64,000 bases of DNA from the NCBI GenBank assembly GCA_001602415.1, contig CP012155.1:744001-808000 (forward strand), in the 5' to 3' direction. The notes below the pieces were generated by a model. It saw nothing but the letters and a program-made list of their open reading frames with translations, was not told the DNA's origin and searched no databases. The position numbers and the translations under genes were made by a program. This document shows positions 1-6,984 of this stretch, piece by piece; the stretch's first letter is position 1, and each line of letters starts with the position of its first letter. Origin of the DNA: Bacteroidetes bacterium UKL13-3. Its GTDB lineage: Bacteria; Bacteroidota; Bacteroidia; UKL13-3.

Positions 1-1
1 A

Positions 2-526
2 GATAAAGTAATGCATCGCAAGCCCGATTTGCTTGTTTCAGGAATCAATCATGGTTCCAATTCATCTATTAATGTATTGTACTCGGGTACGATGAGTGCA
101 GCCATGGAAGGTGCTATTGAAGGTATTCCCGCTGTGGGTTTTTCTTTGTGTGATTTTGCTTATGATGCCGACTTTAGTTATGCCAAAAAGGTAGCAGCTC
201 AAGTAGCAGAAAACATTTTGAATAACGGTTTACCTCATGGAACACTCTTAAATGTTAACATTCCCAAAGCAACCGAAGCTGAAATAAAGGGTATTAAGAT
301 TTGCAGGCAAGCAAATGCCAAATGGAAGGAAGAGTTTGACGAGCGCAAGGATCCTAACGGACGAAAATACTTTTGGCTAACAGGAAAGTTTATGAACAAC
401 GACAAAGGTGAAGACACGGATGAGTGGGCCCTTGCCAATAATTATGTATCCATTGTGCCGGTACATTTCGACCTTACAGCACACCATGCTATTCCTTTTT
501 TAAATAAATGGAATTTCTCTATTTAA
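2..526 (+). CDS. surE: 5'/3'-nucleotidase SurE, 5'-truncated by window edge
   Basis: SurE is a divalent-metal-dependent nucleotidase that removes phosphate from nucleoside monophosphates in the cytoplasm. The visible part carries the family core: DLLVSGINHGSNSS, followed by the YSGTMSAAMEGAIEGIPAVGFS stretch (residues about 13-45 of the visible frame), then the VNIPK region. The frame is open to base 2 with no stop, so the true start and the N-terminal metal-binding Asp-Asp pair lie outside the window. About 175 codons are seen of a usual 250-260. The gene is followed after 6 bases by a small membrane protein on the same strand, probably cotranscribed. The family call is strong; the exact substrate range cannot be read from the sequence. 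Confidence 0.93.
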   Translation, partial: DKVMHRKPDLLVSGINHGSNSSINVLYSGTMSAAMEGAIEGIPAVGFSLCDFAYDADFSYAKKVAAQVAENILNNGLPHGTLLNVNIPKATEAEIKGIKICRQANAKWKEEFDERKDPNGRKYFWLTGKFMNNDKGEDTDEWALANNYVSIVPVHFDLTAHHAIPFLNKWNFSI

Positions 527-532
527 CTTTTT

Positions 533-826
533 ATGATGAAAATTAAAGACTCAATGTTGCTTGGCCTGTTATTAGGATTGGTTATTCCTGTGTTAGGTGT
601 GATGATATTTTATTACAGTAAATTTGCTGCGGTTGATTTATGGCAATTTTTACAAGTAGCTACCAAACATAAAGTGCTTTCGCCTATGCTAAGTTTATGT
701 GCAATTCTCAACTTAGGAGTGTTTTATATCTTTCTCAACAAAAACTTATACCTCACAGCCAGAGGCATTATTCTCGCTACCATAATTTATGGAGTAACAA
801 TTGTGCTCTTAAAATTTGTGCTGTAA
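533..826 (+). CDS. small hydrophobic membrane protein of unknown function
   Basis: A 97-residue protein with three hydrophobic stretches: about residues 8-26, 50-69 and 74-96. It is probably an inner-membrane protein with three helices. The first two codons are both ATG, and either could be the start. It lies 6 bases after surE and is probably in the same transcript. I do not recognise the family and no catalytic motif is visible. Its length and composition fit a real coding gene, but function is unknown. Confidence 0.6.
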   Translation: MMKIKDSMLLGLLLGLVIPVLGVMIFYYSKFAAVDLWQFLQVATKHKVLSPMLSLCAILNLGVFYIFLNKNLYLTARGIILATIIYGVTIVLLKFVL

Positions 827-931
827 GGTTAGATGAATATATTTGCCAGTGTTATTTGGGAATTGAGATTTGAGAATTAAGACTTAGGATTTAATTCGTG
901 CATCAAACATCTTCAATCTCAAATTCACTCT

Positions 932-1005
<74 letters not shown>

Positions 1006-1011
1006 CGATTT

Positions 1012-1048
1012 GTGAAAACCCTTGCACAGCAAGGGTTTTCACATTTTA
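1012..1048 (+). terminator. intrinsic terminator of tRNA-Ala
   Basis: A perfect 14-bp stem (1012-1025 with 1029-1042) closes a 3-base loop ACA and is followed by ATTTTAT. It lies 6 bases after the tRNA. Confidence 0.9.
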
Positions 1049-1280
1049 TAGTTGACCAAAATTTAAAAATTGAGAGAAATAAAAAGTTAGCACTCAACAT
1101 GATCAATGATGGCATAGATACATTTTGTACTATGGTAATAATGTTGGACCTAGTATTTTGAACCATAAGATAGTTCCACTAACTCCTCCGATAATAAGCG
1201 CTGTAACGAATGTCGGTTATTGCTTGATCGGAATGATATAGATTATGATGTAAAGCAACATAAATCCACCGCATACCCCA
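1049..1280. other. gene-poor scar region; possible membrane-protein remnant on minus strand
   Basis: No intact gene is visible between the tRNA terminator and the relA remnant. On the minus strand, roughly 1217-1310, a short frame reads GVCGGFMLLYIIIYIIPIK. This resembles the hydrophobic end of a PspC-type membrane domain, but it is too short for a firm call. The stretch looks like decayed or rearranged DNA. Confidence 0.3.
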
Positions 1281-1496
1281 GCTGTTATTGTAAGTACCAT
1301 TACGGATATTATTTCGAAACAGCTGCAAATTAATATGCACTCCATCCATGTAGGCTCCAAAGAGGGAATGTTTGAGGGGGCAATTGAACTCGAAGTATTT
1401 GACACCAACCAGTTGGAAGAACTCATGAATAAAATCAACGCTGCAAGTCCGCTCATCAAAGTAAGCCGTGAAGATGCGCAGCAGTTGGTAAAGTGA
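1281..1496 (+). pseudogene. relA: C-terminal ACT-domain remnant of RelA/SpoT
   Basis: The frame reads AVIVSTITDIISKQ, then QINMHSIHVGSKEGMFEG, then LEVFDTNQLEELMNKI, ending at a TGA at 1494-1496. This is the pattern of the C-terminal ACT domain of RelA/SpoT (p)ppGpp enzymes. Nothing resembling the HD hydrolase, synthetase or TGS domains lies upstream. The frame loses its homology near 1281 and meets stop codons before that. RelA next to fur and purA is a familiar Bacteroidota order, and fur and purA follow here, so this is probably the 3' stump of a relA deleted from this locus. A complete RSH gene would have to be elsewhere. Confidence 0.7.
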
Positions 1497-1498
1497 GC

Positions 1499-1660
1499 TT
1501 ACCTCCCGATAATAAATCGTTTGGTGTATTCGCCTTGATTGGTGGAAATACGGATAGAGAACAATCCGGAAGGCATATTGCTGGTATCGATTGATATGGA
1601 AGCTGCTTCGTTTGTATCTTCTTGTTGGATAAGACGACCCATATTATCTATAATTGTATA
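1499..1660 (-). pseudogene. T9SS C-terminal sorting tail, cut by IS4-type element
   Basis: On the minus strand, 54 codons read DNMGRLIQQEDT, then SMPSGLF-like NMPSGLFSIRIST and QGEYTKRFIIGR, ending in TAA at 1501-1499. This is the typical end of a type A T9SS sorting domain (surface or secreted proteins of Bacteroidota). The frame runs straight into the end of the insertion sequence, whose terminal bases supply the in-frame TGA at 1663-1661. The rest of the gene is not found on the other side of the element, so this is a stump. It converges on the relA remnant with only 2 bases between the stop codons. Confidence 0.65.
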
Positions 1661-3076
1661 TCACACTCATCCGAACTTTTTTGAGAATCAATTAAAACTT
1701 CTTTGTAAACCTTTGTTAATATTAGATACGATGTAAAAATCGAAAGAAATAAAGTCCTAAAAAACGATCAAAACAGTATATGATTACCATTAAAGTTAAA
1801 GACGATTTGTTTTATTCTAGCGCTTCTGGCTTTGGGTTGTATGCGGAGTATTACCTAATCAAGCGTTAGATAATAGCATAAGCAGATACGTATTTTCTCT
1901 ACAAAATTAGAGAAGGCTGTTTTACCTTTTGCTTTTACTCTTCTCAATAATTCTAAAAGTAGATAAGCTATCAATGCTACAAATATTTGAGACTTAACCC
2001 CATTTTGACTCGTACTGACAAAGGTTTTAACATTCAGATTTTGCTTAAGCAGTTTAAAGAACGTCTCAATATCCCAACGTCTTTTGTATAGTGCAGCAAT
2101 GGTAGAAGCTTGCCACGTTAAATTATTGGTAATAATTTCTATGGTTGTGTTTTTTTCTTGGTGATATGCCACAACCCTTCTTAGGGTTTGCGTTTCCAAT
2201 TTTAACTCAAGAGCTTTCTTGCCCGTTAAGTGAATAAGTTTATCTATCAGGATATGCTGATCAACCTTGTCAGGAAGTTCCAGTTCTTCTATGACCTGAT
2301 AAACCGTATTATCCTTTATTCGAGTAACAAAAGTATTTTCAGCCTTTATCCTGTCTCGGATTACGCCAAAGTCCCAATAACCTTTATCTTCAATAATAAT
2401 GGTTCCTTTTTCAAATACTACCTGCTCAAAACCCTTGCTATCGTGTACAGATGCTTCGGTGATGTTAACCAAATTGGGAAGCATCATAGCTTCATCCCAT
2501 TGTGTGTGTATTTTAATGCCTCCTTTAGCTGTTCGGAACTTTGCCCAGTCAAACATACTCAAGCATAGGCTAACCGTGCTGCTATCACGTATAAGGATTG
2601 TAAGTGATTTAACATCTTCGATCACGGTTTGATTTGAATACTTGGCAAGGCTACTTCCATAATATTTGAGTAGCTCATTAAACAACTGCTCAAATACTTG
2701 CCAATTACGCTTCTTATTACCATCACTCATGGTTGACTTAGCCGGACTTTGTTCTAATCCAAGGTCGGATATAAAGGTTTCGGATACACCTATTCCAACC
2801 GAAATATCTTCTAAAGTACTGCATTTACAAAGCTGTCCGAACAATAAGGCAACTAACTGGTCGTATGTTTTGTATTTGTGGCAATACTTGTCGCTTTGAT
2901 AGCGATTAATTGCCTTTGTTATAATAAAGCGGGGAATTAAATCGATTACCTGACGAATTACAGGTTTATTACTATTTTTGTTTCTGCGGAAAAGGCTCAT
3001 TTGATTGAGTAGTTAGACACCTCAAATATTTGTGTTCTTTTCCGCTTTTTCTAATTTAGACTTTCGGATAGTTATG
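1659..3076 (-). mobile_element. IS4-type insertion sequence, copy 1 (about 1418 bp)
   Basis: The boundaries were set by comparison with the nearly identical inverted copy at 49455-50872: identity stops at ...CATAACTATCCGAAAG on one end and at ...CATCCGAACTTTTT on the other. The ends form imperfect terminal inverted repeats sharing ATCCGAA. One transposase gene fills the element. No convincing target duplication is seen (left flank ATAATTGTA, right flank AAATGAATT). The junction cuts a T9SS tail on the left. Confidence 0.9.
1855..3000 (-). CDS. IS4-family DDE transposase (DUF4372-type N-terminus), copy 1
   Basis: A 381-residue transposase that cuts and pastes its own element. The N-terminal 70 residues (FRRNKNSNKPVIRQVIDLIP, then KYKTYDQLVALLFGQ) match the DUF4372-type domain of IS4 relatives. 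The catalytic triad is visible: Asp in IRDSSTVSL, Asp in IIIEDKGYWDFG, and Glu in YKRRWDIETFFKLLK, which is the IS4 Y-R-E-K signature. It differs from the copy at 49531 at only about three residues (for example K for E in ILIDKLIH, and S for R in TSQNG). Both look intact and potentially active. Confidence 0.93.
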   Translation of the reverse strand: MSLFRRNKNSNKPVIRQVIDLIPRFIITKAINRYQSDKYCHKYKTYDQLVALLFGQLCKCSTLEDISVGIGVSETFISDLGLEQSPAKSTMSDGNKKRNWQVFEQLFNELLKYYGSSLAKYSNQTVIEDVKSLTILIRDSSTVSLCLSMFDWAKFRTAKGGIKIHTQWDEAMMLPNLVNITEASVHDSKGFEQVVFEKGTIIIEDKGYWDFGVIRDRIKAENTFVTRIKDNTVYQVIEELELPDKVDQHILIDKLIHLTGKKALELKLETQTLRRVVAYHQEKNTTIEIITNNLTWQASTIAALYKRRWDIETFFKLLKQNLNVKTFVSTSQNGVKSQIFVALIAYLLLELLRRVKAKGKTAFSNFVEKIRICLCYYLTLD

Positions 3077-3107
3077 AAATGAATTAAATGAATTAAACAA
3101 TCCTAGC

Positions 3108-3359
3108 ATGGATGTTGATCAATTAAACCTAAGCCAAAAGGTGAATCAATTTCAACATGGTGGGGTTGTGTTTACCGAAAGAGAATTGTTTATTTTAAGT
3201 GCCACGCGAAGTGGTATCAAAGTAACTGAGATTGCGAGACAACTTGGAATTACAACAAGAACAATCTCCCTAATTAAAGAATCATTGCGTGATAAACTTG
3301 AGGTAAAGTCCAATCCGGAACTTGTTCTGGAAGCCATGAAGAATGGTCTTGTTCAATAA
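3108..3359 (+). CDS. orphan LuxR-type helix-turn-helix protein
   Basis: An 83-residue protein. Residues about 20-80 form a LuxR/NarL-type DNA-binding domain (FTERELFILSATRSG, VTEIARQLGITTRTIS, then LRDKLEV). There is no receiver domain. The arrangement resembles the C-terminal half of the response regulators at 20032 and 50972 in this window. The frame opens just after the IS4-type element (in-frame TGA near its end), so the gene may be a 3' remnant of a longer regulator that happens to have an ATG, or a genuine short regulator. No clear ribosome binding site is visible before the ATG. It is followed by fur on the same strand after about 120 bases. Confidence 0.55.
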   Translation: MDVDQLNLSQKVNQFQHGGVVFTERELFILSATRSGIKVTEIARQLGITTRTISLIKESLRDKLEVKSNPELVLEAMKNGLVQ

Positions 3360-3477
3360 TTACCTTGCTTTAGTTTTCTTTAATAATTTGGTTATCAAAG
3401 TAGTCGACAATCTTTCCACGCATATTTTAATCCCCAAATTAAACGCTTATTTTGCGCCTTGTTAAGCAATCGTAATT

Positions 3478-3969
3478 ATGCCATCCAATCAAGTTTCACC
3501 TGCTGTAAAAGAGGAAGTTAAGAGTCTGTTTATTCAGTTCTTGGAGCAAAAACAGCAGCGTAAAACTCCGGAACGTTTTGCCATATTGGATGAAATATAC
3601 AGCAGCAAGGAACACTTTGATGTTGAAACCCTATACGTGCACATGAAAAATCGTAATTACCGTGTGAGCAGGGCAACGGTATACAACACCTTAGATTTAT
3701 TATTGGATGCTGGTTTAGTAGCCAAGCATCAGTTTGGAAAAAACTTAGCGTTGTATGAGCGTTCATACGGTTTTCGTCAACACGATCATCTTATTTGCAA
3801 TGAATGCACGCGTATTTTAGAGTTTTGTGATCCGCGTATTCAACAAATAAAAAGCACAATGGGGGAGTTGTTGCAGTTTGAAGTTACCGGTCATTCGTTA
3901 CATCTGATGGGAAATCCGAAACGCGATGATAAAGGAGTTTGTTTAACCTGTCAGAAGAAAAAAGTATGA
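3478..3969 (+). CDS. fur: Fur-family metal-responsive repressor
   Basis: A 163-residue regulator of iron (or zinc/peroxide) genes that binds DNA as a metal-loaded dimer. The winged-helix N-terminal half ([14 protein letters not shown], then [21 protein letters not shown]) and the metal-binding C-terminal half are present. The latter holds a His-rich [11 protein letters not shown] and a final CLTC, giving two CxxC pairs for the structural zinc. An N-terminal extension of about 25 residues is normal in this phylum. It is upstream of purA, with 193 bases between them. Whether it is Fur, Zur or PerR cannot be decided from sequence alone. Confidence 0.92.
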   Translation: MPSNQVSPAVKEEVKSLFIQFLEQKQQRKTPERFAILDEIYSSKEHFDVETLYVHMKNRNYRVSRATVYNTLDLLLDAGLVAKHQFGKNLALYERSYGFRQHDHLICNECTRILEFCDPRIQQIKSTMGELLQFEVTGHSLHLMGNPKRDDKGVCLTCQKKKV

Positions 3970-4114
3970 TGTGCAAATGTGCAGCTGAGATGATCTGCAT
4001 AGGGCTCACAGAATGAACAATGAAACTCGCAATTTGAAAAGGTACTGTTAACGCACAAAGAACCGAAATATATTCACCCGATTTAGCGGGTATAAGAAAG
4101 ACAACGAGCATAAA

Positions 4115-4153
4115 AGCCAACAGCTAAAGGTCAATTGCCGATAGCTAATAAAT
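4115..4153 (+). repeat. short intergenic repeat shared with the parB leader
   Basis: AGCCAACAGCTAAAGG and the following bases up to AGCTAATAAAT match, at roughly 80%, the block at 19016-19055. Here it lies 10 bases before the purA start; there it lies about 12 bases before the parB start. The fur-purA gap otherwise contains only a weak 5-bp hairpin (ACCCG/CGGGT, about 4076-4091). Confidence 0.6.
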
Positions 4154-4162
4154 ATAAAACAA

Positions 4163-5425
4163 ATGATAGACGTAGTATTAGGATTGCAGTGGGGAGATGA
4201 AGGTAAAGGGAAGATTGTAGATGTTCTTACGCCACAATATGATGTGGTAGCCCGTTTTCAAGGTGGTCCGAATGCAGGACACTCGCTGGAGTTTAACGGA
4301 CAAAAACATGTGTTGAATACCATTCCTTCGGGCATTTTTCATGAGCATTGCACCAATATCATAGGAAATGGAGTAGTTATTGATCCGGTAACCTTAAAAA
4401 AGGAAATTGAGAAAGTAGCCTCTTCGGGAGGCAATCCAACAAAAAATTTGTTCATCTCACAAAAAGCACATTTGATTTTGCCAACACACCGATTGGTTGA
4501 TGCAGCAAGTGAGGCAAATAAAGGAGAACATAAAATAGGGTCTACGTTGCGTGGAATTAGTCCAACGTACCAAGATAAAATAGGAAGAAGTGGATTGCGC
4601 ATTGGCGATATTCTAGCGCCTAATTTTAGACAGAAATACAATGCTGTTGTTGCCAACCATAAACAACTCTTAGATCGCTTTAATTTTGAATACAACCTAG
4701 AGGAGTTAGAACCTGCATTTTTTGAGGCTGTTGAGTTTTTAAAACAATTTCCTATCATATCCTCGGAATACATGATTAACGATTTGATGAGTAAAGGGAA
4801 AAAAATTATTGGTGAAGGAGCTCAAGGTACGTTGTTGGATATTGATTTTGGTTCCTATCCATTTGTAACATCATCAAACACGATAACCGGTGGCGTGTGT
4901 AATGGTTTAGGTGTTGCTCCTCAGAAAGTAAATAAAGTATACGGTATTTTTAAAGCCTACTGCACACGTGTTGGAAGTGGGCCGTTTCCAACCGAACAAG
5001 AAAACGAAACAGGAGAGAAGCTGCGTAAATTGGGATTTGAATTTGGTGCAACAACAGGAAGGCCCCGCAGAACGGGGTGGTTAGATTTGCCAACCCTTAA
5101 ATACGCAATCATGTTAAACGGAGTAACGGATTTGATTTGCACCAAGAGTGATGTACTCAGTGGGTTTGAAGAGGTATTGGTTTGTGATCAATACCAGATT
5201 GAAGATAAACTAACCAACGAAATTCCATTCAATATTGCCGATGCAGTTATCAATCCTCAGTACAAATCCTTTAAAGGATGGAGTGAGGACCTTACCGGTA
5301 TTCGCCAATACAATGATTTACCTGAAACATTTAAACAATACATGAACTATGTTCAGGCATCAATTGATACCAAGTTGAGTATGATTTCGATTGGGCCCGA
5401 TAGAGAACAAACTATCTTCATGTAA
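4163..5425 (+). CDS. purA: adenylosuccinate synthetase
   Basis: A 420-residue enzyme that converts IMP and aspartate to adenylosuccinate with GTP, the first committed step of AMP synthesis. The N-terminus carries the phosphate loop LQWGDEGKGKIVD with the catalytic Asp and Lys, and GGPNAGHS with the catalytic His. GSTLRGISPTYQDK, VGSGPFPTEQ and the ATTGRPRRTGWLD segment are all present. Length is normal. It follows fur and a short repeat, an arrangement common in this phylum. Confidence 0.97.
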   Translation: MIDVVLGLQWGDEGKGKIVDVLTPQYDVVARFQGGPNAGHSLEFNGQKHVLNTIPSGIFHEHCTNIIGNGVVIDPVTLKKEIEKVASSGGNPTKNLFISQKAHLILPTHRLVDAASEANKGEHKIGSTLRGISPTYQDKIGRSGLRIGDILAPNFRQKYNAVVANHKQLLDRFNFEYNLEELEPAFFEAVEFLKQFPIISSEYMINDLMSKGKKIIGEGAQGTLLDIDFGSYPFVTSSNTITGGVCNGLGVAPQKVNKVYGIFKAYCTRVGSGPFPTEQENETGEKLRKLGFEFGATTGRPRRTGWLDLPTLKYAIMLNGVTDLICTKSDVLSGFEEVLVCDQYQIEDKLTNEIPFNIADAVINPQYKSFKGWSEDLTGIRQYNDLPETFKQYMNYVQASIDTKLSMISIGPDREQTIFM

Positions 5426-5480
5426 ACTCAAACTATCGAAGGTCTTTACATGTTACCTTCCTATCATACGGAACATTCGT

Positions 5481-5969
5481 TTATTCCTTTAGTAGCTTGA
5501 TGGTTTTTTGCTCATCCGGCATGAATATTTTCATAAAATAGATACCCTGCGGAAGTTTCTTAAGTGAAAGAGTATGTCCCGATTGAACATTACTTTCCTT
5601 ATGCAAAATTAGTCCATGTATATCTTGAATGACTATTTCCATGGGCGTGGATTCTTGATTGGTAATCAATAATTGGTCGCTAAATGGATTCGGATAAACT
5701 GTAAATACCGGGTGATTTGTATGATTAGGTAAGTAAACGGTAATGAGATCTGAATATTCGAAACGACCATCAAAATCCACTTGTTTTAGCTGATAATAAA
5801 GTTTTCTGAAGTTTTTTTCTGCTTGTTGCAGTTTGTGAATGAAACGGTAATTACTCAGACTGTTAACTGTTCCGCTTCTGTTCACATAACCAATTTCTGT
5901 CCAATTATTTGCATCAATACTTAACGCTACAGCAAACGGTCTGTTATTAGTCTCGCTGGCGGTTGTCTT
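5481..5969 (-). pseudogene. C-terminal part of a T9SS surface protein, 5' part missing
   Basis: The frame reads TASETNNRPFAVALSIDANNWTE (seen in pieces), then FRKLYYQLKQVDFDGRFEYS and a T9SS type A sorting domain with VYPNPFSDQLLI, LPQGIYFMKIF and IKLLKE at the end. This is the usual end of large adhesin-like or protease proteins whose last domains are an Ig-like 'STASE...YYRLKQ' module plus the sorting tail. There is an in-frame TGA at 5972-5970 where a tryptophan (WSTASE-like) would be expected, and no signal peptide or start upstream. A GTG at 5885 could only give a 134-residue protein without a signal peptide, so a decayed gene is more likely. Confidence 0.65.
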
Positions 5970-6009
5970 TCAATGGATGAAAAAGTGGTGTACACGAATG
6001 TACTAACTT

Positions 6010-6969
6010 TTAGTCTTCATCATCAAACTTATCGTTGTCGGGTGTTGTATCCTCAAAATGATCTATAGGTGGTTCGCCCAATACCGATAGCATTTGGTGA
6101 ATGTCATCAACTTTGGTTGGTTTGTTCATCTTTTCATAAGCAACAACTAAGTTTCGCAGCACACGTTTAATTATATCTACATTGGAACATGCTTCAAAAA
6201 ACTCAAGTCGGGGTTCAATCTGGATTTGTTTTAAAAACTGTTCCAAATTAGCTTTACTAAACACAGCACCATTGTTAAATGCATTGATGTAAAAAAGTAT
6301 TTTGCCTCCCGATCGTTCAATATTCGATGTGTGATTAAATGCATCGCTGATGTTAATGCCCATCGATTCTTCTTTGTATCCTAAAACAAAATGTTGTGGA
6401 AGGTTAACACCGTATACAGGAATATTTAACCGCTGTGCCACTAACATATAAACAACTGCGAGCATAATGGGATTGCCTCGTTTGCTTTCTAATACATTAT
6501 TGATAAACGAATTTTGAGGGTCGTGGTACTGATCGGTGTTCCCTTTAAATCCATGAACGGAGTATATCACATGGTTCATGATTCTGATTTTTTCGTAAGC
6601 CGATAAATCATAATGCATTTCCAACCAAATATCTAACCGAATACGGTCAATCTCATTAGTGAGCAATTGTTTGCTTAAGTCGGGATAGCGGTATTTTGCA
6701 ACGATGTAGAGGCCCTCAAGTAAATCCTGTTCAGGGCTTTTACTCCAATTGCGCAATTCTTCGAGTTCGTGGTCAAATTGAATTTTATGAATGATATTTT
6801 CAACACGTTGCTGATGTTGCGCACTGTTGATACTATCCCATTCATTTTCCAAAATAGGAATAACATCGGCACCAAGTGAAAGCAGTTTTTGCTCTACGTG
6901 CTGCACAACTTCTTCATCCTCGTCTTCCAGTAGTAAAATCAGTGCTAAAACTTCTTTATCACTTAGCAT
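6010..6969 (-). CDS. SirB1-family transglutaminase-like protein
   Basis: A 319-residue protein of the SirB1/UPF0162 family, a transglutaminase-fold group of unclear activity. The middle part shows the family signature: RGNPIMLAVVYMLVAQRL, then VYGVNLPQHFVLGY. The N-terminus resembles HEAT-like helices (ILLLEDEDEEVVQHVEQKLL) and the C-terminus is acidic. It starts 15 bases after the topA stop and is probably cotranscribed with it. No enzymatic role is established for this family. Confidence 0.8.
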   Translation of the reverse strand: MLSDKEVLALILLLEDEDEEVVQHVEQKLLSLGADVIPILENEWDSINSAQHQQRVENIIHKIQFDHELEELRNWSKSPEQDLLEGLYIVAKYRYPDLSKQLLTNEIDRIRLDIWLEMHYDLSAYEKIRIMNHVIYSVHGFKGNTDQYHDPQNSFINNVLESKRGNPIMLAVVYMLVAQRLNIPVYGVNLPQHFVLGYKEESMGINISDAFNHTSNIERSGGKILFYINAFNNGAVFSKANLEQFLKQIQIEPRLEFFEACSNVDIIKRVLRNLVVAYEKMNKPTKVDDIHQMLSVLGEPPIDHFEDTTPDNDKFDDED

Positions 6970-6984
6970 ACGTTAGGCTTTCAA

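Noticed and set aside
1217-1459. 80-codon minus-strand frame opposite the relA remnant
   Set aside because: Its right half is the shadow of the ACT-domain frame. Only the GVCGGFMLLYIIIYIIP end looks protein-like and it is too short to call as a gene.
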